In this document: piece after piece, positions 21,368 through 51,300 of the stretch
Numbering within the stretch: the stretch's first letter is position 1
Layout: each line of letters opens with the position of its first letter
Assembly (NCBI GenBank): GCA_035048495.1
Contig: CM068553.1
Coordinates: 9,293,259-9,357,258, forward strand
Length of the DNA stretch: 64,000 nt
DNA from: Euptelea pleiosperma
Taxonomy: Eukaryota > Streptophyta > Magnoliopsida > Ranunculales > Eupteleaceae
Direction of reading: 5' to 3'
The notes under the pieces: model-generated
What the model saw: only the letters and a program-made list of their open reading frames with translations
Told to the model about the DNA's origin: nothing
Databases searched by the model: none
Program-made: the position numbers and the translations under genes

Positions 21368-24179
21368 TTTTGTTCAGATCTTCTTCGAACCCTGCAAAAG
21401 TCTCTCGTACTTCTCACATTTATATCGGTGAGAGCACAACAGATAAGGCTTATTGGATAGATGAAAATATGTGGAAAGGAAAAAAACAAAACCATTACAA
21501 TCATATAAAAAAAATCTGACTTTAGATTCTTGTTGGATCATGTGAGAGGCTGTGAATGCAAGGAATGTAATAGGTGAGATAAGTACTAATTTCAACTGCT
21601 ACTCTTTCTACGGTCATTTTCTATTGGTTTCGTTTTCTGGGCCTCTCTATCTGTACAGAGTGCTAATTATCTGGCGCCAATTAAGGGATTGAAGAAAGCC
21701 ATTGGGTATATCTTCTTGGCCCCTCTATCAGGTGTAGAGAGTGGTAATGATAACTTTATTGATGTTGATACATGTGAAACATAAAAAAAGAATGCATGGA
21801 TGGGAAGCAATTATGTATTTTCAAATGTCTTTTGATGACCCAATTCGAAACAAAATAAAAGTTACAGTAACAATAACATATGAGAAACATTGGCACAGGA
21901 GGATTAGAAGCAATTCTTCCTGCATGTATGTGGCCCATATTTAAGGGGTTTGGATACAACATTCAACTTGCTAAGGATTTTAACGAAGAGCTAACCATGA
22001 CGGATGAGTTTAACTGTCGGTGAAATATGGCAAAGGGTATAAACAGAAATCTATATACTGGATGGTACTAACCTGATGGATTCGCTCATCAAAAAACCTG
22101 ATTGACTCTCGCTACCTACCTGATGTATGAATTTCTCGATAGATAACATCGATATCAATCTCGTAGCTGTAGGTTTAGCTCTAGGTTGTAAGGATAAGAG
22201 CCTCTACTTAGTTGCAATTGTTAGCCATTCCCATCTAAGAAGTGCCCCCATCAATTCAATGGTCTGGAGTCCTGATTAATGAGTTGGTGTTCTATGCCCA
22301 CTGTGTGGGAAGTCGGGTGCATCGAAGATGATAGATCTCATGTCCTCTAACACCTCTTCATGCAATTATCTTGACAATTTACTGGGATGGTAGTAATAAT
22401 ACCCCCATCTCTCTACATATGCAAAAGCATCCAACATGATAATTGTTAGAGAATAGAGAACAGATAAGATATTTGGGTTTGAGAGTATGAACACAATAAA
22501 AGAAGGTTGTCTTGTCTGGTCACTTGTTATATAACCTATTCTATTTATAGAGATTGAAATGGACAGAGATATTAGCTAGAAAGTTTGAGGCCTAAAGATT
22601 TCAATCAATCCCCATCTATAAGTCTTGGCGCTCTTTGGTACTTGAAGAAGATGTCTCAGATAACTGCAGAAAAAAAAATCAGCTCTTTTAATTGGATACA
22701 TGACTGGTTATCCCCTTGGTAGAACCATCAACTGGTTTTCATGGAAAATAGCTTTGACCTTAGCACTTAAAATCAATTTTTATGGCTAGTTGATAATGTG
22801 TCTTTAGCTAATGTTAACAACCTTGTGGCTGAAGTTCACCCTCTCAAAGTGCTCCGTAAGTTAAAGGAACCACTTTCAGCATGGATTTTGTCTCAAAGTT
22901 TCTATGAGCACTCCCACCAAATTTAACCACCTTTCACTAAAGCTCATCTTTGATAAATTATGTTATATGACAGCCCATTGTAGTCAACTATAGGCCTGCA
23001 AAAAAGCTACTTCAGAAAAGTTATCTTCCCCAGGACTCAGGGCCGATAATTGGAATCATCTCATTGGCTACACAAATGGTTGTGGATCTTGCTATAACAA
23101 GCATTCATTGCCCCTTTTCAATATCATTTGGCAGCAATAAGTCAACTCTTGTGGAGATGATTATGGAGATAATTTTGTATCTGAAATTGAATTAGATCAT
23201 GGGATGATATTGATTTGTGCTAGAGTCTTCTAAACTGATGAATATATCAGGACTTCTCTTCAATCATTTATCTTCAATAAAGTAATTTTGATTTCTGCCT
23301 ACAACTCAGAGTGCAATCATGTACCTCATAAATCATGTAGAAATGAATAAAAATTCTTTGAAAGGGAAAAGCACGTGCCTAAGCAACCTGTTGCCATCTA
23401 ACATCACAGGAAGATGCAATAAGACACCCTTCAGAACTTGGCCATATGGACAGATAACCATGATCAATGTTAGTATATTAGTAAGCCACAAACAACTTGA
23501 TAAGAGAACAACATTAAAGTATATAAGAAAGCTTGGAATGTCGGCACATCTTTCCTCTAAGTCAATTACTCAAAATTCAAAACAGAATACAAACCTCCTC
23601 AGTCTTCACTTTCTTCTCCACTCCAACATTTCTCCAAAGCAAAAGCTCTAGCTCGACTACCCTGTCTATATCATTCCATTTACTAAATCTTTATGTATCT
23701 ACAAATTAGAGAAGCTATTTCAACCAGGAGTCTACAAGAAACCTTTGGATCCACATAATTTAACAAATCAGTATGGTTAGTGAGCAGGGTGAGGGCAGAG
23801 GTAGGAGGATGCTGGAAGTACAAAAGCTTTATGACATGGATACACGCAATACCAAGTTGTATGAGCACAATTGACTTTTTACCTCCCAGAATCCCATCAT
23901 GGAAGCCATGCTATTCTTATTGTTCTGTATCTACACATCCTTCTCAAAGGATATGTGGATCAAAAATCTTAACACATCTCAACGAAAATGAAATTCTTCT
24001 AACAAGAATTTCCCAAAAATCTCCATATTTGTGGTTGAAGATCCTTGAGCTAGACTCATAGGATCTTGATTGGAATAAATCCACACTTGATTTTTGGTTA
24101 AATAAAGAGTACACAAATGAATATTTTGCTTGAACAGTCAAAGAGATAGGTGCATTCCATCTTCATGTCTCAATTTCCA
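21368..24179. other. Intergenic region between oxidoreductase and PPR genes
   Basis: It holds the 5' flank of the oxidoreductase gene and the 3' flank of the PPR gene. I see no recognisable gene, element or strong repeat. Short open frames (for example 23,319-23,651, 110 codons) show no family motif and look like chance frames in AT-rich DNA. Confidence 0.5.
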
Positions 24180-25811
24180 CTAATTCCTTGTTAACAATGG
24201 GCATATGCCCACGATCTTCATCTCATCCCTAACCCCATTTAAAACCCATTCTATCTCCTTCATCATAGCTTCAGGAGATCCTCGCACTGAGAACTCATGA
24301 ACAACGCCATCTACTTCAACCATACTACAACCTGGCACTGTCTTCTTAATCCTTCTCTCTTTCATCGAGGCCCTAATTCTCTTCACATCACCGAACCTAC
24401 TAGCTTTCGCATATATATCGGACAAGATCACATAGAAAGCATGGTTCAGAGGCTCCAACTCAATTAGATAATGTGCAACCCTTTCTCCTAACTCTACATT
24501 CCCATGCATCCGACAGCTTCCAAGCAACGCACCCCAAACAAACACATCTGGCTCCACTGGCATGCTTCTAATAAGCCCTTCTGCCTCTTCAAAGAGCCCA
24601 GCTCGACCAAGTACATCAACCATGCATGCATAGTGTTGAGCCTGCGGCTCAATCAAGTAAACCTGTCTCATCATATTGAAACACCAGCGGCCCGTCTCTA
24701 CTAGGCCGGAATGAGCACAAGCAGACAATAGCCCAACAAATGTCACGTGGTTTGGTTTCGTCCCTTGCATTTCCATCTCTTCAAATAGATGAAAAGCCTC
24801 TTTTCCAAGCCCATGAAGAGCAAACACCGAAATCATAGCCGTCCATGCCAAGACATCTTTGTCCGGCATCTCCTTAAAGACCTCAGCCGCTCTTTCCACA
24901 CACCCACATTTCCCATACATGTCTACAAGTGCAGTTCCAATTGCCATATCACACTCTAACCTGTTCCTCTTCAAGTAACTGTGCACCCATTTCCCGTGAT
25001 CTAATGCACCAAGAGAAGAACAAGCAGAGAGGACGCTAGCTATCGTTATCTTGTCAGGTCTAGCTGTACCATCTCCCAAACTCTGCATTTCATAGAATAA
25101 ATTCAAGGCCTCCACCGGCCGACCGCCTTGAACAAACCCTGTTATAATCGAGTTCCACGTAATAACATTTCTCGTCTTCATCATCATGAATAGATCCATT
25201 GCTGAGTCAAGTGCTCCACATCTTAAATACCCAATAAGCATCGAGTTCGAAGAAACAACATCCCGTTTAAACATTTCATTGAACACCCGCCGTGCACAAT
25301 TCAAATACCCGCATGTCGCATACATGTTGATCATGGAGTTTTGGACAAACAGATCATCATCGAATCCAATCTTGATGATATGGGCATGTACATTTCTACC
25401 CGATTCAGGTTCGAGTCGCTGCGTACATTCCTTCACAAGGAAGGGGAATGTGAGATTGTTGGGTCGGATCCCTTCTCTGAGCATTTGTTTGTAAAGAAGG
25501 AGAGACCCATAGGTAGAGGTTTTGCTGCCGCCCTTGATCGAATTGGCACGGGCTCTGATCATGGTGTTGTATGCAAAGAGGTTTGGGTTCTCGATGCGGT
25601 GGAAAATATCGGCGGCGTAACAGAGAGAACCCGATTCGGAGATGGCGGAGAAGAAGAGGATTCGACTGATAAGGAAGTATTGGTCATTTTTGGGTAGGTT
25701 GGGAGAGACTAAGATTTGAGTGTGGATTTGTTTCAGCTCTCTCATGTTCCTACATTCTTCGATCAAGCGCCAGAGGGAGTTACTGAGACTCGGCTTTGGC
25801 GGTTCAATCAT
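24180..25811 (-). CDS. PLS-class pentatricopeptide repeat protein, E subgroup
   Basis: Intronless 543-aa PPR protein, presumably imported into mitochondria or plastids for RNA editing or processing (family inference). The N-terminus has RNMRELKQIHTQIL, typical of plant PLS PPRs. Repeats then run with P-, L- and S-type signatures such as NLFAYNTMIRA, VFVQNSM-like DLFVQNSMINMYATCG, NVITWNSIITGFVQGG, MAIGTALVDMYGKCG, DVLAWTAMISVFALHG and PNHVTFVGLLSACAHSG. The C-terminal part, VEPDVFVWGALLGSCRMHGN to KTVPGCSMVEVDG.VHEF, is an E/E+ region. There is no DYW deaminase domain; the protein ends GICPLLTRN. Start at the ATG at 25811. The PPR gene and the spastin-like gene are divergently arranged with starts 773 bp apart. 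Confidence 0.93.
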   Translation of the reverse strand: MIEPPKPSLSNSLWRLIEECRNMRELKQIHTQILVSPNLPKNDQYFLISRILFFSAISESGSLCYAADIFHRIENPNLFAYNTMIRARANSIKGGSKTSTYGSLLLYKQMLREGIRPNNLTFPFLVKECTQRLEPESGRNVHAHIIKIGFDDDLFVQNSMINMYATCGYLNCARRVFNEMFKRDVVSSNSMLIGYLRCGALDSAMDLFMMMKTRNVITWNSIITGFVQGGRPVEALNLFYEMQSLGDGTARPDKITIASVLSACSSLGALDHGKWVHSYLKRNRLECDMAIGTALVDMYGKCGCVERAAEVFKEMPDKDVLAWTAMISVFALHGLGKEAFHLFEEMEMQGTKPNHVTFVGLLSACAHSGLVETGRWCFNMMRQVYLIEPQAQHYACMVDVLGRAGLFEEAEGLIRSMPVEPDVFVWGALLGSCRMHGNVELGERVAHYLIELEPLNHAFYVILSDIYAKASRFGDVKRIRASMKERRIKKTVPGCSMVEVDGVVHEFSVRGSPEAMMKEIEWVLNGVRDEMKIVGICPLLTRN

Positions 25812-26228
25812 CCCTCCCTTGCTTGGTAGTTATTTTCGGTAAAAGTGCGGGAAATTTAATATTTTAAAGTGTTTTTCCTACGGTTGGGGCTATGAACGTC
25901 TATGATCTATCAAACTAATTTTTTATAATATGAGGATGGAATCCAACGGTGGTGAAGTTAGCACTCTGATGATACAGTGCTACAGGAGTAATCTAAGGTA
26001 CCACAAAAGTAGGGTTTGGGGTCCATTGAGCCATGCATGTGTGGCCCACCCTTGATAGACCTACACATTAATAATCAGCCCGATCTCTAACCATTGGATT
26101 CGAGAATATTTCATGGGTGATTTCCGGCCGTTATTTACAGATTCCCAATCAGGCTCTCTTTTTTATAAGTAGGTCCACCAAAGTGTGGGCCAAATGAGCA
26201 AACCAGTCCACCACTCAACCCCTGAAAT

Positions 26229-26409
26229 GAGAATTGTTTTTTGAAGCGGCGGGATTTTAGAAGCAGCGATCATGCGTCCAATGATCTCACGCCACATATG
26301 CCTATGGTTACTTCTAAAAGTTATTTTAAAGCACCAGCTATATGTGGCGCGGGATCATTGGGCTCATGATTGCTGTGTCTAAAATCCCGCCGCTTCAAAA
26401 AGTTACTTC
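26229..26409. mobile_element. 181-bp hairpin MITE in the PPR/spastin-like divergent promoter region
   Basis: Long near-perfect arms: TTTTTTGAAGCGGCGGGATT on the left against AATCCCGCCGCTTCAAAAAG on the right, followed inward by ATCATG..CCAATGATC against GATCATTGG..CATGAT. The direct repeats CCCTGAAAT (26,220-26,228 and 26,410-26,418) form a 9-bp target duplication, as in Mutator-like MITEs. It lies about 175 bp upstream of the ATG of the spastin-like gene. Confidence 0.85.
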
Positions 26410-26584
26410 CCCTGAAATTCTAGAACCAAACCGTAGAATGAAGTCAATGAACTTCTCCAGAAAATTCCCTGATTTCTTCTCAGACTTGGTATCTCTCCGA
26501 ACCATAATTTCCCTTTTCTTTTCTTTTTTTCAATTTTAATTTTGTTCTTATTGTCTATCGTTCGATCTCTCTCTTCTTTCAGGA

Positions 26585-43402
<16,818 letters not shown>

Positions 43403-45304
43403 AAGCCTAATATGACACAGATTTGAGTCTGCCTGGAGTTACACTATTCTTAGATCCAGTGGTGGGAGTGGGACCCATATGGAGATCATGTTGGATAATC
43501 TAACCACAGTGAGCTGTCCTCGTTTAGATCATCATCATCACCAAAAATCAGTTCATTCTGATATTAATAACTATATGAAAAGGTGTCTGATATTAATAAC
43601 TATATGAAAAGGTGACCTAAAGAAATTTTATTGGATGGTCTGGATTTTTCAAATTCAAGTCAATTTTTCATTAGGCTAGAAATGTCTTTGTAAGTAGTCT
43701 CTACGGTGTGGACACCTCATTGTGGGGTTGGATTGTCCGACACAATCTTCATGTGGGCCCCACCATCCGGTGTAAGAAATGGGTGTAGCTCTAAACGGAC
43801 TCCACAGATTTACCAACAGAGGGGTACAGGAAAACAGTCTGGCATACAGATGGTTGTCTATATGGACTTCTACTGCATCTCCAAAAAATTGCCATTTAAA
43901 GTTTCTATGGGAGGTTTTGGTGGATTGAAATGGCTTGTTACGAGATCACTCGTTGTGGTTCAACAAAAAGAAAAGGAAGATCTTACATTAGCTATATTGT
44001 ATAAATGGCAGGCTTCTTTGCCTGAAATATTTTCCATTTAAAATTCTTTGCCCAAGCTGCAGTTTGTTGGCATCTCTTAAAATTTAATGAGCTATATAGT
44101 GCTATTCTTTACTCCATAACATTTGCAAGTTTCTGACCTGGTGATCCGCATGCTTTTAAATTTCAGCTAACATCTTAACCCAAAAGTTCTAAGATTCAGT
44201 TTATTTGGTAGTTTGCCGACAAGAATCTCGTCGTCGGCTTCCTTGAGGTAGAGTTCGTTTTGTAACAGGAGCCCTGTAGAGAAGAGAAAGCCGGAAAAAC
44301 TGCTCTGATTCAGTCACCGAGCAGTTGGACAGTAACCCAGGATGAGTCACCCCCTCCATCCTTCCAAGGTGGAATAAAGTGTACTCTATATACTATGGGC
44401 CCAGAAACCCAAAAAGGGTGGGGGAACAAGACTTGTAATGATAGGAAAGAGAGGAACCAACGATTCTCTTCTTAAACAACCTATATCCTCCACACTTAAT
44501 CAGCATTTGAAGTTTTGGAATTTATATCAATCGCTATTGGAGAGTTGAATGCAGTTTCCTCCAGTGTAGAATGTCAGCCATTTCATCTGTTCTAGGTCAT
44601 CTTCTTGTTATTCAAGTTGTATTGTACGTTACATTTGCAGTCTTGGAAATTACTAGGTTCCAATCAATATCGGTTCTCCAAGGGTACCATTTCTAAATGT
44701 TCTTGAAAGATGAAGGTTTGCTTGATAGAGAAAAGGTCTTTCAGAATGGCTTGGATTCTTTAAAATCGATTGGAACTAACGTGTGTGATCCCACACTAAT
44801 CAATTAATAAATCCATGTCTTATTGCCATTTATTGGCTCGAGTAAAGACAGTAGTTCAAAGCTGAGTAAGCAAGACCTACAAGTCTACAACTGGCTCCGG
44901 TTCTCAGCTTCAAATAAGCCCTACTGCCCATCTTTCATCAGAATTCAAAAAGCCATCACTAATCCAGTCTCTCATATACTAATTTTCCTGTTTTTTTAGG
45001 CTCGTCTTTTTGGCGGCCAGCTCCCAAATGATTTGTGTGTGAATGCCTTCCTTGTGATTGATAATAAGATTGACAAACATTTTTTTTTGGGGATTTAAAA
45101 AAAAAAAAAAAAAGTTCTCAGTAACCTCAGAGCTCAGACCATGGTCTTAAATACGGTAATTATTATTGAAAAAAAATGATCAAAGGTTGAAAGAATACCT
45201 GAAGTTGGAAGACATGGTATTAGCACTACAGATGTTCGGAAAAAGTTGGAATTGACTCTTATTACAATAAAGAACCCTAAGGTGTGCTATTACAAATTTA
45301 GCTC
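43403..45304. other. Intergenic region between convergent 3' ends
   Basis: The 3' flanks of the spastin-like gene (plus) and the OMA1-like gene (minus). A 29-bp stretch containing ATATTAATAACTATATGAAA is tandemly doubled at about 43,556-43,613. A 111-codon frame at 43,706-44,041 has no recognisable motif. An exon-like scrap near 45,000 (ARLFGGQLPND) follows a pyrimidine-AG but could not be attached to any gene. Confidence 0.5.
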
Positions 45305-48300
45305 TTACAGGAAGCCTTCGACTCCATGTCCTGCTATCACTTCCCTGTATATGGAGAGTGCTTCTTCCATGACCTTGGCTTGGGCTAGCAACTTTGCTCT
45401 CTTCTTTCCAGATGGATGGGTGGAGAGATAATCTCTCAGTGCCGACTCACCAGTGACCTGCCCCAGCTTCTCATACACTTTGGGTGCCACTCGAGGGTCA
45501 TACCCAGCTGAAGCCATCAGTAGTAGCCCAATGTAATCTGCTTCTATTTCCATCCTAATAAAGAGGGCAAATTAAATGATCAGCACTTGGACAGAAACTG
45601 ATTTACATTCTACTCCAATAACAAATGGCCTATGAGCTGGATTAGATAACAATGACGAAAAATATAAGGAGGTGAGCCTTCAAAGTTTATACTTAGGACC
45701 TGTTTAACAAGCAATTTAGGATTCAAACAATAAGGTGGAACAGTTAACAGTACCTCTCAAAAAAAAAAAAATTCCAATAACACATTGTGTTTCTCTCCAG
45801 GTTGAATATGTGATACCTCAGCTATGTGAGAGCTAAAACACCCTGTATGATTTTGTTTTGGAAGGGAAGCATAGAAGTAACACACATGCAAAATTTTGGT
45901 TTGGAAGGGAAGCATAGGAATAACACAGTATGCAAAGTTTTAATGTTCTAATAAGTACATTTTTTCACAAGCCAAACAGGCGTCATTTCTGATACAACTA
46001 GTACAATCATGAAACTAATTCCAGAGATGCTGTCATCAAATACACGACATATGGCTTTTCAAATGGATTGTCAAAAACTAACATTTACAGAACAGCCATT
46101 TTCCAAGAAGTTAGTCCCTTGGGATAGTGAAAAACAAAAATTATTTGTTCCTGTATTGTTCATGAGAAATATAGAATTAGCCTACTGTGTCTTCATTCAC
46201 TGCTTCCATCTTTAATGCTAAATCCTTACTTTTGTCCATTCAACTGAAAATAGTGACAGCTACTTGCTAATAACCACATTTCTTGCATTAAATCCAGAGT
46301 TGAGATATACCAGGAGACAGAGTCCACATGAGATTGAGAATCATATGGATGCTTCAAGTTCTATAAACCCTACTAAAAAGTAACGAGTTGACACGAATGA
46401 CAAAAATAGTATCTTAGTAAGACTTCGGCTAGAATGGCCCTCTAGGACGTGCCATCTAAAGAATACTCAATTGAGCTCTTTCATAAGCAAACAAGTTGAA
46501 ATAATGCTTCTTCAGACTGGTTTTGGAGATATGGTTTTGTAAGTTTGTCCGCAATTTTCTCGTAACAAGTGTAAAAAGCAATTTGTCTTATATGGAACGC
46601 CTAAGGAATTTTCTAATTTGTTAGGTAAAAGTTTGGTGATTTAAAAAGTTGAATGGTTGTGGAGAGTTAAGTGAGAAAAATATGCAAAAAATGAATGAAT
46701 AAAATTGGGCTGATAAAGAAAGCTAATGAAATAAATAGGTAAGCTTGAACAGTGTTATCAAAGGTAGATCAAGATGTATGAACGTTCATACATCTAGTTG
46801 TTGTAATCTTGGATCGTAACCAGAATAAGAGATTAGGGTTAGAGATGGAAGAGAGGAGAGGAGAAGAGAATTGGGGGAAGAGGAGAAATCGTGTAGAGCT
46901 TAAAATAGCCTACACGATTTCACCCAATATATATATTAAGTGAAGTTTTACAATATTACAAGGGCCCCCTGTAGAATATAAGATATTACAAGTAGGTCCC
47001 TGACAACACTCCCCCTCAAGCTGGTGCGAAGATATCTATCATGCCCAGCTTGGATAACAGGTGCTCTAAGATCCCTTTAGTAACACCTTTAGTTAACACA
47101 TCTGCAACTTGATCAGCAGTATGGACATACGGTGTGCAAATAAGTCCCTGACCAAGTTTCTCTTTGATGAAGTGACGGTCTACCTCAATGTGCTTTGTCC
47201 TGTCGTGTTGAACTGGATTATGAGCAATGCTGATGGCTGCTTTATTGTCACAATACAGTTGCATAGACCCTTTGATAGGATATCCGAGCTCACTGAGCAT
47301 AGTCTTCAACCATAGAAGCTCACATACACCATGAGCCATAGAACGGTACTCTGCTTCAGCACTGGAGCGGGCGACAACTGGTTGCTTCTTGCTGCGCCAT
47401 GACACCAGATTACCTCCCACATACGTGCAGTACCCTGATGTGGAACGTCTGTCAGTGACTGAACCTGCCCAGTCAGCATCTGTATAAGTTTCAACTCGCA
47501 GGTGTCCATTCTTACTAAACAGGAGACCCTTTCCTGGAGCCCCCTTAAGATAGCGTAACACTCGGTGTACTGCCTCAAGATGTGGAGAGCGAGGGGCATG
47601 TATGAACTGACTGATGACACTGACTGCGTATGCAATATCTGGTCGTGTCAGCGAAAGGTAGATGAGACGCCCAACAAGTCTCTGGAACTGGCCTGCATTA
47701 GCAATGGGATCCTCATCAACAGGATTCAGCCGATGTTGCTGCTCTATAGGCGTATCGGCTGGTTTAGCTCCCAAGTTTCCTGACTCTCGAAGGAGATCAA
47801 GTACATACTTTCTCTGTGAGATAAACACACCCTGCTTTGACCTAGCAACCTCAATGCCCAGAAAGTATCTCAAGGTTCCCAGATCCTTGATTTCGAACTC
47901 TGTGCCGAGGTATTTTTTCAATCTACAAACCTCATCTGGGTCATCTCCTGTGACCACGATATCATCCACATATACAATAAGAGCAGTAAGACGACCTTGA
48001 CTTCTCTTAATGAAGAGAGTGTGGTCCGCCTGACTCTGCGAGTAGCCAATCTTCTTGACTGCGGAACTGAACCTCTCGAACCAAGCCCTTGGTGACTGTT
48101 TAAGCCCATACAAGGCTTTCTTCAGTCTGCATACAAGTTCCTGTTGTAATCTTGGATCGTAACCCGGATGAGAGATTAGGGTTAGAGATGGAAGAGAGGA
48201 GAGGTGAAGAGAATAGGGGAAAGAGGAGAAATCGTGTAGAGCTTAGAATAGCCTACACGATTTCACCCAATATATATATTAAGTGAAGTTTTACAATATT

Positions 48301-51300
48301 ACAAGGGCCCCCTGTAGAATATAAGATATTACAAGGTCCCTGACAACACTCCCCCTCAAGCTGGTGCGAAGATATCTATCATGCCCAGCTTGGATAACAG
48401 GTGCTCTAAGATCCCTTTAGTAACACCTTTAGTTAACACATCTGCAACTTGATCAGCAGTATGGACATACGGTGTGCAAATAAGTCCCTGACCAAGCTTC
48501 TCTTTGATGAAATGACGGTCTACCTCAATGTGCTTTGTCCTGTCGTGTTGAACTGGATTATGAGCAATGCTGATGGCTGCTTTATTGTCACAATACAGCT
48601 GCATAGACCCTTTGACAGGATATCCGAGCTCACTGAACATAGTCTTCAACCATAGAAGCTCACATACACCATGAGCCATAGAACGGTACTCTGCTTCGGC
48701 ACTGGAGCGAGCGACAACTGGTTGCTTTTTGCTGCGCCAAGACACTAGATTACCCCCCACATACGTACAGTACCCTGATGTGGAACGTCTGTCAGTGACT
48801 GAACCTGCTCAGTCAGCGTCTGTATAAGCTTCAACTCGCAGGTGTCCATTCTTACTAAACAGGATACCCTTCCCTGGAGCCCCCTTAAGATAGCGTAACA
48901 CTCGGTGTGCTGCTTCAAGATGTGGAGAGCGAGGGGCATGCATGAACTAACTGATGACACTGACTGCATATGCAATATCTGGTCGTGTCAGCGAAAGGTA
49001 GATGAGACGCCCAACAAGTCTCTGGAACTGGCCTGTATCAGCAATGGGATCCCCATCAACAAGATTCAGCCGATGTTGCTGCTCTATAGGCGTATCGGCT
49101 GGTTTAACTCCCAAGTTTCCTGACTCTCGAAAGAGATCAAGTACATACTTTCTTTGTGAGATGAACACACCCTGCTTTGACCTAGCAACCTCAATGCCTA
49201 GAAAGTATCTCAAGGTTCCCAGATCCTTGATTTCGAACTCTGTGCCGAGGTATTTTTTCAATTTACAAACCTCATCTGGGTCATCTCCTGTGACCACGAT
49301 ATCATCCACATACACAATAAGAGCAGTAAGACGACCTTGACTTCTCTTAATGAAAAGAGTGTGGTCCGCCTGACTCTGCGAGTAGCCAATCTTCTTGACT
49401 GCGGAACTGAACCTCTCGAACCAAGCCCTTGGTGACTGTTTAAGCCCATACAAGGCTTTCTTCAGTTAGCACACAAGTTCCTTACTCCTAGTCGGACTGA
49501 ACCCCGGAGGACCTGTCATGTAGACCTCTTCCTCTAGATCACCATGGAGGAAGGCATTCTTGACATCCAACTGGTGGAGGGGCCAAGAAAAATTTGCCGC
49601 TAGAGATAACAGAACTCGAACTGAGTTCATCTTGGCCACATGAGCAAACGTCTCTTGGTAGTCAATCCCATAAGTCTGTGTGTACCCTTTTGCAACGAGA
49701 CGGGCATTGTACCTGTCGATGCTTCCATCTGCTTTGTATTTCACTGTATATACCCACTTGCACCCCACGGGTTTCTTTCCTCTAGGCAATGGAACCAAAT
49801 CCCAAGTACCATTCTTTTCTAGAGCTGCCATCTCCTCTAGCATGGCTGCTTTCCACTGAGGCTGGCTAAGGGCATCTGAGACACCGGATGGCAGAGCGAC
49901 ACTGGATAGGGAAGTAGCAAATGCCCTGTATGATGGTGAGAGCTGCTGATAGGAAACAAAGTGAGAGATAGGGTGCTTGGTAACACAGTTCCGAACACCC
50001 TTCCGATGAGCAATAGGTACATCAATGTCTATGGGAATGATAGTAGAAGGAGCAACAGACATATCATCATGAGGATCACTGAGGACACGATTACCTGGAT
50101 CGAGTTGGATTTCCTGGCAGTGAGCTTGGATGGTGGACTGTTTCTTTTTTTGACGTCGTCTGCCATATGTCTTCAGCTGCGGATCCTGTGGCACAGTGTC
50201 AGTAGGAGATAAGGACAAGGGTACAGGAGACTCATCAGGCAAATCAAGGGGTACTGGTTGAGGAATCTCCCCCTGTGGAGGTATCGGACTCTCGTCAATA
50301 CTCTCAAGCTCCCCCTGAAGAGAAGTCCGATCAACTGAGAAGAAGGGAAGACTCTCAAAAAATGTAACATCTAGAGAAACAAACCGACGACGGGTAGAGG
50401 GATGGAAACACCGATATCCCTTCTGAGTGGACGAATAGCCAAGGAACACACATCGAACGGCTTTCGGATCTAACTTGTCCTTCCTGTGATGGGCGTGAAC
50501 ATAGCAAACACAACCAAAGACCTTAGGTGGAATGGAGAACACAGGACAGGAAGGAAACAGGAGTGAAATGGGAGACTTCGACCCCAAGACACGAGAAGGC
50601 ATCCGATTTATCAAGTAGGATGCCGTCAACACAGCGTCAGCCCAATAACCCTTGGGTACCCGAGTACCAAGAAGAAGTGCCCTAGCAACCTCCAGGACAT
50701 GGCGATGCTTTCGCTCAGCGGTCCCATTCTGTTGAGGTGTATCGACACATGAAGTCTGATGAAGAATTCCATGCTCTTCAAAGTAGGAGGCAAGGCCACT
50801 GTACATGTATTCCCCCCCATTGTCAGTGCGTAGGACTTTTAGGGTGGTGCCCAATTGATTGCACACCATTTTATGGAAGGTCTGAAAGATAGTATGCACC
50901 TCATTTTTTTATTTCATAAGGTAGATCCAAGTGTAACGACTGTAGTCATCCACAAAAACCACAAAGTAGCGAAAACCAAAGATAGAAGTGGTGGGATTGG
51001 GTCCCCAAACATCAGAGTGCACAAGCTGTAAAGGAAACGTACTTTTTTTATTACTGGTCGGAAAAGACACCCGACATTGTTTTGCAAGTACACAAGTTTC
51101 ACAGTTGAACTCAAAAAATGGAATAGACGCAAACTGAGGTAACAGACTCTTCATGACTGAAAGCGGTAAATGACCTAGCCTGTTATGCCATCGCATTAAC
51201 AGGTCTTTATTAACGCTAGAACTACTGACATTGGCACTAGACTGATGTGCAACAGAATATGAAGTCGGCTGGCTATCGAGCAGGTACAATCCACCATCCT

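Noticed and set aside
23319..23651. 110-codon open frame as a gene
   Set aside because: No family signature and Lys/Asn/Ser-rich composition expected of AT-rich non-coding DNA.
24504..25697. Plus-strand frames over the PPR gene
   Set aside because: Antisense shadows; the minus-strand frame has the PPR motifs.
44990..45070. Exon-like ARLFGGQLPND after a pyrimidine-AG on the plus strand
   Set aside because: Too short to assign; the OMA1 and spastin-like genes are complete without it and no partner exon was found.
47109..50212. Several plus-strand open frames within the copia elements
   Set aside because: They are antisense shadows of the gag-pol frames and recur identically in both copies.
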